From Nematopogon swammerdamellus (Eukaryota; Arthropoda; Insecta; Lepidoptera; Adelidae), in NCBI GenBank assembly GCA_946902875.1, contig OX336345.1, forward strand, positions 15,221,395-15,285,394: a stretch of 64,000 nt of DNA, in the 5' to 3' direction. This document shows positions 21,788 through 33,663 of the stretch, one piece after another (within the stretch, counting starts at the first letter, position 1; the number at the start of each line of letters is the position of its first letter). The notes under the pieces were generated by a model. The model was given only the letters and a program-made list of their open reading frames with translations, searched no databases and was not told where the DNA came from. The position numbers were made by a program, and so were the translations under genes.

Positions 21788-22091
21788 TTTAGGTTTCCGT
21801 ACCGCGTACGGAAGCCTATTACTAAGCCTACAACGTCTGTCTGTATGTCTGTCCGTCCGTCCGTCCGTGGCTGTGCGGTCTTTAAAAACTATTACGGTTT
21901 CAAAGATACTTACAACATTTTCACAGAATAGTTATGTGTTATTTTGACGGATTTAACAACAAAATTAAATAATAAATAAAACAGGAAAAAATTGAGCGTG
22001 GTCCCCATACAAGAAACGTATATTTTCAATGTTTTTTTGTGGTGCGGAAACCTCGGTGCGCGAGTCCGACTCGCATTTGGTCGATTTTTTT
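21788..22091 (-). repeat. SINE-like repeat, GTGCGAGTCGG family
   Basis: Full-length minus copy: TTTTTAGGTTTCCGTACCGC at one end and GTGCGCGAGTCCGACTCGC then ATTTGGTCGA at the other. The internal TCTGTCCGTCCGTCCGTCCG run is the expanded variant of the CAGACAGA block. Confidence 0.8.
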
Positions 22092-22159
22092 TTAATGTAG
22101 GACTGAGATAGGAATAAAATTGTTGTATTTACGAAAGGGAAACACAATAATGACTATGT

Positions 22160-22275
22160 GTGGCCCGGAGTTGAAGAGAATGGGCCCGCTGCATCTCTCC
22201 CTCTCCATGTTTACGACATGCGCGGCGAGAGATGCAGTGAGATGAGATGAGGTGCTCCGGAGCCGGCACAGTATG
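22160..22275. repeat. Inverted pair of alternative-head fragments
   Basis: GCCCGCTGCATCTCTCCCTC is followed about 40 bp on by its approximate inverse, GCGGCGAGAGATGCAGTGAG. Both halves resemble the head CCCCACTGCATCTCTCCCCG seen at 20.4 and 34.3 kb, so this is a small foldback of that head. Confidence 0.5.
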
Positions 22276-22439
22276 ATTTATAGATATCTGAGAAGGATTG
22301 AAGAGACTTCCGTCCAACAATGAACCCAAAAAAGCAGACTGACTGTTATTTATATTACTGGCTTGTCTCGTCTTGTTCTGAACGTGTAACGTAGGTAATA
22401 ATCAATTAGCATTTTGTTCTCAATTTCTTGCAAAAAAGT

Positions 22440-22585
22440 CAAGTGCCCATCTACTATGGCCGCCATTACTAAAAACGTTAAAACTGTTCATCTACTTATG
22501 GCCGCCATTATTAAAAACGTTAAAGTGCCCATCTACTATGGCCGCGATTATTAAAAACGTTAAAGTGCCCATCTACCATATGTGG
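22440..22585 (+). repeat. 41-bp tandem repeat, about 3.5 copies
   Basis: The unit reads GTGCCCATCTACTATGGCCG, then CCATTATTAAAAACGTTAAA. Each unit carries ATGGCCGCCATTA, which includes the YY1-like GCCGCCAT motif, and AAAAACGTTAAA. Confidence 0.85.
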
Positions 22586-22599
22586 TCGGTATATTTTAC

Positions 22600-22690
22600 T
22601 TTACAGACGAGACTTAAAAATACTTGTAGCACAACACCGATTACTCTGCTTACCCCGATTGTCGGGATACGGCGTGTGGTGTGTGTACTT
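22600..22690 (+). repeat. Fragment of interspersed repeat D (3' part)
   Basis: GCACAACACCGATTACTCTG, CTTACCCCGATTGTCGGGAT and ACGGCGTGTGGTGTGTGT match the 3' part of the longer copies at 34305-34630 (+) and 28965-29290 (-). Confidence 0.65.
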
Positions 22691-24483
22691 AAAAAGCGAA
22701 ATTTTACAAAACCTTTGGACAACAAGCGAACTGTTCATTGGTTTCTTCTTAATCTTCTTTATAAGTGGTTTCTCGGTGGAGAGTTGTTTGACACTTCTAC
22801 TTCCTCTCCTTTTTATTACCAAACTTCTTATTGTCGGTAATGTTCTGCAAATTATTGTAGTATTTTCCTAAATACAGATTTCTCCTTGGTGATGGCACTT
22901 TCACCGGCGTCTTTTTAATCAGTTGCGCTTTTACAAATTCAACCAATTGACGTAAAGCAAGATAAATGCATTCTTCATTTTATTAAAAAGTTCTTTGTTA
23001 ACTGAACGCTTCTTTTACCGATCCAGTGCAAGGTCACCTAATAACGAGTGCATTAACACAAGTTGATCTATAATTGAGATAGAGTTAAATATTTTGCAAC
23101 ACCCGGTCTTATCCGTCTAGATCACCGCAAGCTTACTGTTATCCTATTCATGATCTGAGAGCAAATTATTGTTTTCAAGTTTCTTTAGTTTTTTTCAACA
23201 GTCGTATAATCGATTTAAAATGCGTTCGACCTTTAAACGAGAGCAGATCGAAAGGCCAAGTATGCAAGCCGACCTTACTGCAACCTCATAGACTGAACGC
23301 CATCTCAGGGTCTACGTAGGTCCCCATTGTTACATAAAATATGATTTAGCAATACAATGGCACTTGAAGTAACTCATTTACGAGTTAAGTAGGTAAATCG
23401 ATTATAAAATTTCTTAGCGCTACCAGAATTGCCAGTTACTTCGCTTTATGTAACCTCCTGACCTTTATTTTCACGACAATCGACGCTCGTACTCTGAATT
23501 TTTAGTGCTTCGCTTTTAGCATCTAACAATATGCTAGCACTATAAAATGTTCGAATGAGGCGACGTTATGCGCCCGTTTATTACGTAATAATGAACTTCT
23601 AGTATGATTTAAATTATCTGAAATTTTATGACATTTTTGCATTAGTATTTCCATATATCGAGTACCCATTAAAACTGATTAATAGTAACAAAGATGGAGG
23701 ATGAGAATAAGAAAGACATGTAGGATCATGCAGGATGATTATATTAGGTGCAAATCGGAATAAATAGCCCTAAATGAATAAGAAACGGAACGCTTATGAA
23801 ATAATTCAATGTGAAATTAACAATAAAATTGTTGACACAAAATATGGAATCAATTTAATTTTTTATATAAAAAAATAATTAGTGAGTGTTTATTTAACGT
23901 AATTTACAAAACAACAAAGAAAACACAAACAACATAAACTACAATAATAAAGTAATTTAATGTTTTGTCTTTTATTTTTTATGGTTGAATTAATTCCAGT
24001 TTCATGTTTTGTTCAATATTATTGTAGGATATTTACTATTATACCTTATTGTAGGATATCGCCCGTCCATAATTATGAAAATGTACAATAAAAATATTTC
24101 TTAGTCATATTTTATTTAGATACACACAACCTCGAAAGTATCGTGACAACACCAGATTAACTGCACATAAACCGATACTCTAATAAAATTCCTGATGAAG
24201 TTTATAGATGCGTTTGCTTTAAAATTAACAACTTCTTGGGCGAGACGGTTGCGAAATTGCAAGGAATGTCGATTTCCTTATTTCGTATTGTATTTACTCA
24301 CGCTGAAAGCACTAATCCATGAGCGCGAAAACATTTTAATTAGTATAATTATTGCGTAATTATCTTAGGTTAAAGTATGTCTCTATACATTATTCTAAAA
24401 GAACTTGCTGTGGATGGTCTGACTTCAAGCTAATAGTCTCAAAAAGAAAGGAACATTAAAAACATCCTGAAATCATCTCTACT
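22691..24483. other. Long AT-rich stretch without recognised features
   Basis: No shared repeat and no domain in any frame. Frames of 60-100 codons at the left edge have no signature. Intron-like. Confidence 0.4.
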
Positions 24484-24640
24484 TTTTTATGGAAACTGAT
24501 ACAGTTGCTTATATCACCTACCTACAACATGCATGATGTCAGCCCATAACACATTGGTGAACCAGGTGCCATGTCAGTGCTTCCCTTCGGTCGTGCCCGT
24601 TACACTGAACTGGATGGAAAACGGAGCCAGCGCGGTGGGT
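24484..24640 (-). mobile_element. tRNA/5S SINE 3' part, truncated
   Basis: TTTTTTATGGAAACTGATAC through GCTTCCCTTCGGTCGTGCCC and CACTGAACTGGATGGAAAAC, then the match ends. Confidence 0.75.
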
Positions 24641-24914
24641 GGTAGCCACGGTCTGGGCGTTGGTTGGACTCCTGATAATTACGGTATTTAACCCGAGCGA
24701 TGTTATTTCTCTGATTCATAGTCGATTTTTCATACAGCCCATCTACTTAGATGTTTCTTGATTGGACACTTGTTGTTCTAAGAAATAAAAACAACAGATT
24801 TTCTTCAAAAAACAAATACTAAACAAAAACTATCGCCTATCACAGGAGTTCCGGCCGGACCTGTGCGTCGCTACGTCTTCAGAGCGATTTTATAAAGGTC
24901 CCTGCCGTTGGCAA

Positions 24915-25266
24915 AGTGCTAGTCGGACTCGGGCACCGAGTATATTTGTTGTTTTTCTTTAGAGTTTGCAGTATAATCACGACAAGTTTGAAGCTTGTAT
25001 TACCGTGTTTACGAAAGAGAAAAAAAACTTTGAAAAAAAAACACGTTTCATGTATGGGGACCCCTCTTAATTATTAACGTTTGTTTTTTTTTTAGAATGT
25101 CCGCCATAATAACACATGTTTTGTGCAAATTTCAACTGGCTAGCTATTACGGCTCAAAAGATACAGCCCTCGGACAGACAGTCGGGCAGGACAGACAGAC
25201 AAACATACAGACAGATAGACGGCGTAGGCTTAGTAATAGGCTTCCGTACGGATGCGGAGCCCTAAA
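24915..25266 (+). repeat. SINE-like repeat, GTGCGAGTCGG family
   Basis: AAAGTGCTAGTCGGACTCGG at the start, then CATGTATGGGGACCCC, GAATGTCCGCCATAATAACA, TAGCTATTACGGCTCAAAAG and GGCGTAGGCTTAGTAATAGG, ending GGAGCCCTAAAA. Confidence 0.8.
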
Positions 25267-27724
25267 AGGTGACCTACCCCTAGCCATCAGCACATAGCTA
25301 TCACATTGAATTTCTTACATCGCTTATGTCTCAAGGTCAATGCCCTCGAATGTCAGTGGTCGCTTTATCCGAATTACGGTCGACTGAGCTTTGCGTGAGC
25401 TTTGCATGTGGAGAATTTGAGAATTTAGACACAAAATCAAACTGCATTCCTAGAACTTACCTACCCAGCTGGGGTCTGAGCGAGTTCGCGTTACAAAATG
25501 GAGGCAATTGACCCGAGACAAAACGAATTCAAGGTAAACAGAGTAGACGTCTACTCTACAGATCTTGATTGTGTTGCTAGAAAACTACTTTCCCTTGAGT
25601 TATTTAGTTTTCTGAAATTCTTATTGTAATTGTGTTTTTTTTTATTTCTAGCATGTAGAGTCCACACTTGATATATTTGTTCTTAACAAACTCAAAGAAT
25701 TGTCTTGATTTTGTCGTAATTAGCATTCCACATTTGCAGAAGTATATAAATTGCAGAACTACATAAAATGTGTTGAGGAATCAGGTTTCCAAACATCTTG
25801 AGTTTCATAAATTTTTAAAGTCTAAAAATTAAGAGGCCTAATTTTTTTATTGAAATAAGAAAGTTTGATAATTTATAATATTATATATTATTAGCAATTA
25901 AAGCACTAAACTATCGTAGTAATACCCAACGTGGATTATCGTGACAACCGGGAGCACTTTTAGAATTGCCGAAAAAACATCAACTAATCAATATTCCGAC
26001 AGCTTACTGTGAAATTGTCTATCCGGTTGAATGTTTACTGAAATGGAAAACAGCGCGCGCGCATAGTGTCGACAGATCGAATTCAATCAGCTGACTACGC
26101 ACTCTCAGTGTCACGTTGTTGCTCTACGATGTTGTCACTTGTGCTGGGCTGGGGAATTTTTTTGAGTGATTTTGTAATTACAACATTTCACTAAAACATT
26201 GAATAGACGATTGGGTAATTAGAAGATATCAAGGCCTTTTGGCGGCTAATAATTTCGTACAAGCGTATTTAGTTAAGGACATGGATTCCAGTATTGTATA
26301 TTAAAAAAAACCTCTTGCTTAAAATGTTTGTTAGGTAGTTTTACGCAGTCGGATTTTTCTTTTATTTTTAATAATCAATTTGACTAATATTGCCGATTTA
26401 AATGTATATTTGTATTTTGTTTTATGATGTTCTATAGTAGTTCTAACTTTAGAAATTAGAATTCATTTTTGGATTACTAACCCAGGTCAAATCTGACTAT
26501 CAGCCTAGGTAGGTACTACAGACTGCAGTAGTAATTCACAGTGTGTAGGCTATTGTGCTTATTACTACGAATATTGTGTTTTTAATGGAAAAATACCGGT
26601 TTAACTCGTAATCACAAAAGTTTATAAGCGATTCATTTGGCGATATACCAATAAATACATAATATGGACTTTATCAATAATCAATTTGAACCTGAAATGG
26701 AGGTCAGACTTAGAATAATTAGCAATCTTCTCTACTGAGTAATAAAATGTCTTTAACGTCTGTCTGTCTGTATAGAGTAAACTCGAAAACGGGTAAACTA
26801 TTTTACATGCTACCAATTACGCCATCGGGTCTATAACGTATTCTCTCTAAATCTTCGAACTGTTGCTTGCATCTTCTCGAGTAGGTATTATGACGCAAAT
26901 TACTAGTAATAAAAATAAACGATTCTCTATCTCTATCTATGTCCTGCGTTCAGTCAACTTGCACGATCCAATATTGAATGTTATGCTGTAGTTACCAAAG
27001 TCGTAATTGGAATCGGACACTAGAAGTTGACTTAGAATTGTTAATATTATATTTTTATATGTTAGTACTAAGCATATGTACTTGCTTTTTATATTTCTTC
27101 ATTAGATAAATGGAACGCCGGAAATAAAGTTGCGTTTTTACTATTTGAATGTGGTATATTTCACGATGGTTGTGGAATATCGATCATTACTGCAATTAAT
27201 GAGAAACACGGATTGTCTATAGAGATTTATTATGTAAATACGTGTGTACATATACATAATGATTCTGTTGTCTGAAAGAATGCGCAGTGTGCACGGTCGT
27301 GCAATTATGCAGTTTCGTTAGATTAAACAACAACATATTATAGTACTTCCCCGTTTCTATAGCTCGCAGCTCGCTGTACATATGGAACGCGCGGCTGCAT
27401 CCACCGGAACTAAAATGTAACTGCAATTCAACGTAGAATTTTATCTACGTAACTTCGGCAGCCACCGCGCAGTCGTTCCAGGTAGTATGCCGCGCCGCCC
27501 GCGCCGCGTTACTTCATTGGTCGTGAAATTTAACAGCACTACGTACAATGGCCTTGTCACATTGAAGGCGTTTGAAGGATACCTTTACGAGATATCGATA
27601 GTATTAATAAACCATGTAGGTATGATTCTATTATCTACATTATGCACTTGCAGCACGGGCGTGCCCAGGATTTTGTTCGAAGAACCTAACCCCTCCCCCC
27701 GAGGAGGGAGGGAGGGATCCCTCG
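25267..27724. other. Long stretch with no recognised gene
   Basis: AT-rich, intron-like. A GC-rich patch at 27440-27520 (CCGCGCCGCCCGCGCCGCGT) and a (GC)n-type run near 26056 are the only compositional features. Short frames here have no domain. Confidence 0.4.
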
Positions 27725-28110
27725 GTTTTTTTTTATAGAAACTGACACGGTTGGCTACATCACCTACAACATCCGCAATGTCAGCCCATAACATCGGGTG
27801 AACTAGGTGCCATGTCAGTGCTTCCCTTCGGTCGTGCCGGCTACACTGAACTGGACGGAAAACACAAACTATTCACATAGCCGTTTCGACCGACATTTCA
27901 TTCAGTGCGGTGGTACCAACCCGGGCGGGTTGAACCCTACCACCATTTTAGTAAGGTAAGAAGGGAAGGGCCCTACAGTTTTACGTGGAATCCGAACCAT
28001 GGTCAGCCTCCAACGGTCGAGCGGTCACCCATCCAAGTACTGACCGGCCCAGCGTTATATATAATCAATAGCGACAGTAGACTGTCTGCACTACTGAGCT
28101 ATCGAGGCTG
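27725..28110 (-). mobile_element. Full-length tRNA/5S SINE
   Basis: Minus copy, poly-T at 27728, body, then the 5S-like block CGGTCACCCATCCAAGTACT (reverse strand of AGTACTTGGATGGGTGACCG), and the tRNA-like start GAGCTATCGAGGCTGA at 28095-28110. Box B appears as GGAATCCGAACC on this strand. Confidence 0.9.
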
Positions 28111-28296
28111 AGAGTAAGCCTAGAAGTGTTGCAGAAGTTTTCAGGTACTTATTTCTTATTTACACGTGTATGGAAAATGTTAATACCTACCTACCTATTT
28201 GATGTGGATAATAAAATTGAAAGGCGACGATAAAGTTATTATTATTACATTTTTAGAGCACGAATACCTATCAATGCATGTAGTATCGGTTGTATT

Positions 28297-28553
28297 AAAT
28301 ACAAGCTGTGCCCGCGGCTCCGCCCGCTCTCATATTTCACTTCACTGCTAACCTCATAAGCCATTTAGCGTGATAGTAAGTAGCCTATAGTTGATGGATA
28401 GAATCAAGCTATCCGTAGATTATTTTTTATTAAAATCGGTTCAGTGGTTCTCGAGTTATAAGCGGACAGACAGACACTCAGACACTCAGACAGAAAGCAG
28501 ACGTTGGATTTTATTATAGGTAAGGAAGGAAGGAAGGAAGGAAAGGAAGGAAT
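28297..28553 (+). repeat. RTE-like tail repeat plus (GGAA)n
   Basis: Opens CAAGCTGTGCCCGCGGCTCC, has ATCGGTTCAGTGGTTCTCGA and GTTATAAGCGGACAGACAGA, and ends TTTATTATAGG before a short GGAA microsatellite (28522-28552). Confidence 0.6.
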
Positions 28554-28964
28554 AAGGACTATGGTAAGCACCGCGCTCCGAATTCATATTAAAGCAGTTT
28601 CGTTTTTTTTTCTAAATCCAAAAAAAATACGATATTTTATCACAAAATATTTTATAAGCCGCTATTTTATATGAATGAACCATTCAAAAAATCGAAAGTT
28701 TGTCCTCGGTTACTCGACCATCATAGAGATGTCCTTGTGAATATTGTCCCGTGCGTTCTCCAAACAAGTTACAGTCCAAATATGAATATTTTGAATATAT
28801 TACTCAAGAGAAGCGACTTGAGGTGACCTTTTTAGCGGGCCCACGCGGTGCGCAGGCGCCAACAGTCAATAGTGATCATCAGTGAAACAAACGCCCACTG
28901 CACATTCTGCCTAGACACATATTCGTTTTAGGCACAGAATAAAAATTTGCTGGAGGGGCCTTAG

Positions 28965-29290
28965 AACGGGCGTACCGAACATATATACATACATATCACA
29001 CACGCTGAATCCCGACAATCGGGGTAAGCAGAGTAATCGGTGTTGTGCTGCAAGAAGTCTGGTAAGTTACAGCACAACACCGACCACCAAGTTTCGCAAA
29101 TTATTCGAACAAGATTCAATCGATCAAGCAGCAAGTAAGGCACGAAGACCCACCTGCTGCATGTCTCGGTGGAAGTACCGTGCCAAGGTGAGAGGTGGCG
29201 AGCCTGTCGCCCTTTAGCACGGCATCTTGTCCTTATCGCTTAGTCGCCTTTTACGACATGCACGGGGAGAGATGCAGTGAGGCCGTACCG
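28965..29290 (-). repeat. Interspersed repeat D, near full length
   Basis: The minus-strand order is the head (GCATCTCTCCCCGTGCATGT, CGTAAAAGGCGACTAAG), then GACAAGATGCCGTGCTAAAG, CACCTCTCACCTTGGCACGG, CAGCAGGTGGGTC and ACTTGCTGCTTGAT, then GCACAACACCGATTACTCTG. The plus copy at 34305-34630 has the same order. The head of this repeat is what appears joined to SINE bodies at 3006, 20405 and 60464. It resembles the 5' end of a LINE, but I cannot prove it. Confidence 0.7.
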
Positions 29291-29547
29291 AACTTATACT
29301 GAAACCACGATGACCATTTTACTTGCGACCTTTTAGTTCGTGCTACGATAAAACTAGTTTACTCAGACATATTTCTACTGCGGATGAACGTCTGCACTGA
29401 ATCATAGTAAGTCGTGCTTAGTTTGAAGTAAGTCAACCGGTACTTACTTGCGGCGCGCGGTCCACGCCTCCTTTTCCCATCACTCTACTTTAGAATGATC
29501 TGTGGTTTATGGGTTCGTTTAAAAATAAAGACAAACAAATTGTACTG

Positions 29548-29687
29548 GGCCAATTGCGCCAACACGAATTTAACGATATAAATCAGTTTAACTCGTTAAG
29601 CTAGTAACCGTTGACTGTGGGAACCGCGTTTAAATCCATAACTCGCTACTTAACTCTAAATTCGTGTTGGCGCAATTGGGCCTTAGG
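29548..29687. mobile_element. Short MITE, GCGCCAACACGAATTTAA ends
   Basis: GGCCAATTGCGCCAACACGA at the left is mirrored by TCGTGTTGGCGCAATTGGGCC-type sequence at the right. The interior (CAGTTTAACTCGTTAA, ACCGCGTTTAAATCCATAAC, TCGCTACTTAACT) matches the duplicated copies at 38558-38835. Confidence 0.8.
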
Positions 29688-29694
29688 TACACAA

Positions 29695-30005
29695 TGTGTC
29701 AGTCAGTCGACGTGTATGCGTCCACTGCTGGACATAAGCCTCTCCCATTTTCCTCCAGTCCTCCCGGCCTTCAGCGGTACGGAACCACTGCTTTCCGCCG
29801 ACGTACTTGATGTCGTCGTCCTACCTGGCGGTGGTATTCCTTCCCACACTCCGTTTTCCTGTCCACGGCTGCCAGTGTAGGTCACGGTTACTCCAATGGC
29901 CGTCATCTCTTTGGCTAACGTGCCCAGTCCACTGCCACTTAACTTAGCTACCCGGCGTTCAATATCGGCTACTTTGGTACGTTGGTGGTTTGCCTCGTTA
30001 CGCAC
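29695..30005 (-). pseudogene. LINE ORF C-terminal fragment
   Basis: Across shifting minus-strand frames the codons give ADIERRVAKL, TYTGSRGQENGVWEG, then a DDI-K-VGGKQWFRTAEGRE-like segment and WTHTRRLTD near 29700. This is the familiar ending of insect LINE reverse-transcriptase ORFs (RRVAKLKWQWAGH ... RW-DD--K--G--W---A--R--W---GEAYVQQWT). Several frameshifts, no intact catalytic region. Related fragments in the same orientation are at 41143 and 48903. Confidence 0.65.
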
Positions 30006-30010
30006 TAATG

Positions 30011-31133
30011 TGTGACCTCGGTAAATATTAAAACAATATTTATTTATAATATAATAAGCATACCTGCTGAGTATAAACTAATAATTAATATATTTCATAA
30101 ATTAATTACATGTGAATTTCAAACAACTCAATCGTTTTGTTCAGCATTTTTGGGTTATGGCCGCCCGGTTGGCCGGACTGCGAACAGATACAAAGCGTCA
30201 CGTGTGCATGACAGCTGGCTAGGTCTGGCTGAACGGATGGACGAAAACGTTTCGAGAGATTTCCGGTTATATTAACGGAACGCTGAAAATATAATATTGT
30301 ATCTGTACGCCTTTCAGAAGTTAATTATCTGCTCGATTATCTGCTAATATGTATTTTAAAGTTAATGTGTTTTTCACCAATACAATCTGACATAAATTGT
30401 GGGCGAATCATATAAATTACACATTACACGATATTACGGTTGCAGAGTGACTTGTTGAAATACACTTTCTATCATTCAGCGTTTAAATATATGAGACGGC
30501 CTAAAAAAAGTCACACAGAATTTTTTTTGACGTGATGATGTCACGTCTTATGAATTGATGAACACCGGCTGCACGCACGAAGAAGTGTAACGTTCCATCT
30601 AAACCTGTGTGTGCAAGCGAGAGCGCGATAGAGACCTGTGTGTGCAAGCGAGAGCGCGATAGAGAGGCATATACAATAGTAGGAAATACAAAATATTTTT
30701 CTCCGTCTTTTGCGAGCCTCGAACCCGCGATCCCTGCCACCATCACTGACCAGACGTGTTATACACGCGGGCTATCGACCGTCTACTTATCGCTGCAAAT
30801 TTTCTCAACAGTATGTGACAACAGTATGTGAATTTAATGGAGCGACATCTAGCGTCCACATCTAGCGTCAATATTAAATTAAATACTTCAGCCAGCGGTA
30901 TACTTGATTTAGAAGTTAGGTAATTGTTGCAACGTTGAACATGTAGATGGCGTTATGTAGGTTTTTTAAATTTAATTAATAGTCGTTATTTTCTCATATT
31001 TTTTATTAGTTATTATCACATCTTTATCATGTACTTAAATAAATTTTACATGGTAAATATCCGCCGGAACTGATTTACTTTATGACATCATCACGTAAAA
31101 CTATCGTCCGTAAACCAACTTTACAGACAACCA
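30011..31133. other. Mostly unique stretch with a duplicated 31-mer
   Basis: No gene recognised. ACCTGTGTGTGCAAGCGAGA + GCGCGATAGAG is present twice in direct tandem at 30603-30666, a recent duplication. Confidence 0.5.
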
Positions 31134-31492
31134 ATTTTTTTTAATGGAATCTGACACGGTCGGCTACATCACCTATGCACAACATCCGTGATGTCAGCCC
31201 ATAACACCGGGCGAACTAAGTGCCAAGTCAGTGCTTCCCTTCATTTCATGTCGGCTAAACTGAACCGGACGGAAAACACGAAGTATTTACATAGCCAATT
31301 CGAAGATGGTATCAACCCGGGCGGGATATATCCTACCACCTAGTAAGGTAAGAAAGGAAGGGACCTAAAGTTTTACGTGGAATCCGAACCGGTCAGCCAC
31401 CAACGGTCTAGCGGTCACCCATCCAAGTACTGACCGCGCCTAGGTGTGCTTAAGAACAGTCGACCAATCGACTGAGTTACCGAGGCTGACTT
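31134..31492 (-). mobile_element. Full-length tRNA/5S SINE
   Basis: Minus copy from TTTTTTAATGGAATCTGACA to CTGAGTTACCGAGGCTGAC. The head contains the 5S-like GCGGTCACCCATCCAAGTAC and a tRNA-like start. The usual CCGTTTCGACCGACGTTTCA section is shortened. Confidence 0.85.
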
Positions 31493-31734
31493 ATTGCATT
31501 GATGCTAGTCTGCTGAGCGGGTCGCGTCGTGGTCTCTTCAAAATACTACATGAGTGAGGCTAACCAATACGCGTACGTTATATATATACATATGTATATT
31601 AAAATAAAACTTATTCCAATGAAATTAACCTACTGAAGAAAATATTAAAAATATACAAAAACTGAATAAATGTAAGGTGAAAAAAGTAGGAAACGAGATG
31701 TGTGCTGACACTGTACCGTTGACAGATAGAGAAA

Positions 31735-31845
31735 GGGGGGGGTCCGCTAACTGTAAATAACATAGCCCACTCTCCCACAGGCGTTGCCCCTTTGAATCGC
31801 CAGCCCTATTCGCTGAAAGAAAAAAGACTTGGCCCATGGTCGGTT
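31735..31845 (-). repeat. LINE tail, AIQRGN family
   Basis: The minus strand reads FFQRIGLAIQRGNACGRVGY then stop, followed by an A/T-rich tail running to about 31600. Same family as 7020 and 10300. Confidence 0.5.
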
Positions 31846-33047
31846 AAAATTAAAATAGTTATTAAATTTCAACTGCGTGCTCGTTAGATTTTCTTCATCA
31901 TCTTAATCAGGTGCTAGTATGATTTCCAATCAAGATGAATCACGGAAATGATTTGTAAGTTTAGCCCGGACATACTTTTTCTGATACCTCTTTTGATCCA
32001 TTATTGCTTCGACAACACCATGAGTCATGTGGTGAGGTATTCCAGCATTGTTGGGTTTTCGTGGTTTTTGTGAGTGTATAGTCATTCATTTACCTACCCG
32101 CTTATTCATCTGTTAAAATCCTATGTAAACTGTGTGACACCATCGGGCGTAACACAGCTTAGTACTTAGGACACAAACTACTAATCCAGCAGTCAATGTA
32201 AATTTACTTCCTGTGACATTGTGCATCAGAATGACTTTTACATTTGAACTTAACAGTTTGAAATGTTGGTACCCGGTCGGTAGACTCTTTTATGAGAATG
32301 TATAAAAATATAATCGTGTCTTAGCCGTGATACATGAAGTTAGTATAACATTTCATTTTAGGGCATTTTAAGATAAAATATATAGTATCTCATCATGTGT
32401 GACGCGCTTCAGAGGTCTGGCATTTCTATGGCTGCATTAAACATTTTCACTATCTGCACCACAATGCCGTTAACAAATCTTTATTTTCAACTTCTTTACA
32501 TTGTCATTCATACTTGTCTTTCTGTCTGTCCACTTACAGCTCGGGAGCGAGCCGAGAATCTAACGATTTACTTACATACTGTTTCAATCTGTACAACCTG
32601 ATATGCATACCTCTGGATGGTTTTTCATTACCTACCCCTGCAATATCAAGTGTTAAATTAGAGTTTATTATTGGGTACGGATTTCATTATTCGTGACAGC
32701 ATTAAGGGAAACGAGTTTATTTGTAGAGCAGGTATGCAATATATGACGATAGCATACCGAAAGATACCGACCGACTGTATCCACGGAGCACAAGGGATTC
32801 ACACTCGCCATAAGTTATTCGTGTACATAATTTCGTGACGCCAAGCCTTCAAGAAAACTCACGAATCTATTGTTCTGCATTTACTAATAACCCATCATTA
32901 CATATGCACGTATAATCATAATTATGGATTATATAACTAAAACACTTCCATACAATTAGGCGCATTAAATTGACTTGTCAGGACAAGTTACGAGCATTTC
33001 TCTGACGCGACGACGACGTAGGCAATGCAGACAATGGATAGGCAGAA
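31846..33047. other. Stretch with no recognised gene
   Basis: AT-rich, intron-like; no shared repeat recognised. Confidence 0.4.
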
Positions 33048-33662
33048 TAGTTTCGATGGAAAGTGGAAGTCTCTTCGATGGAAAGTGGAAGTCTCTTCCA
33101 TTGAAAGTGGAAGTCTCTTCCATTGAAAGTGGAAGTATCTTCGAAGGAAAGCGGTAGTATTTTCGAAGGAAAGTGGAAGTCTCTTCGATGGAAAGTGGAA
33201 GTCTCTTCGATGGAAAGTGGAAGACTCTTCGATGGAAATTGGAAGTCTCTTCGATGGAAAATGGAAGGCTCTGCCATTGAAATTTGAAAGTGGAAGTATC
33301 TTCGAAGGAAAGCGGAATTATTTTCGAAGGAAAGTGGAACTCTCTTCGATGGAAAGTGGAAGTCTCTTCGATGGAAATTGGAAGTCTCTTCGTTGGAAAT
33401 TGGAAGTCTCTTCGTTGGAAATTGGAAGTCTCTTCGATGGAAAGTGGAGGGCTCTTCCATTGAAAGTGGAAGTATCTTCGAAGGAAAGCGGAATTATCTT
33501 CGAAGGAAAGTGGAAGTCTCTTCGAAGGAAAGTGGAAGTATCTTCGAAGGAAAGCGGCACTTTCTTCGATGGAAAGTGGAAGTCTCTTCGATGGAAAGTG
33601 GAAGTCTCTTCGACGGAAAGCTGAAGTCTCTTCGATGGAAATTGGAAGTATTGTCGATAGAA
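33048..33662. repeat. 22-bp minisatellite, about 28 units
   Basis: The unit AAGTCTCTTCGATGGAAAGT + GG repeats with three main variants: CTTCGATGGAAAGTGG, CTTCCATTGAAAGTGG and CTTCGAAGGAAAGYGG. Because 22 is not a multiple of three, every frame cycles through the unit with a 22-residue protein period. The unit lacks stops, so several frames stay open on both strands. Those frames are by-products of the repeat. The array ends 5 bp or less before a SINE head. Confidence 0.95.
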
Positions 33663-33663
33663 T

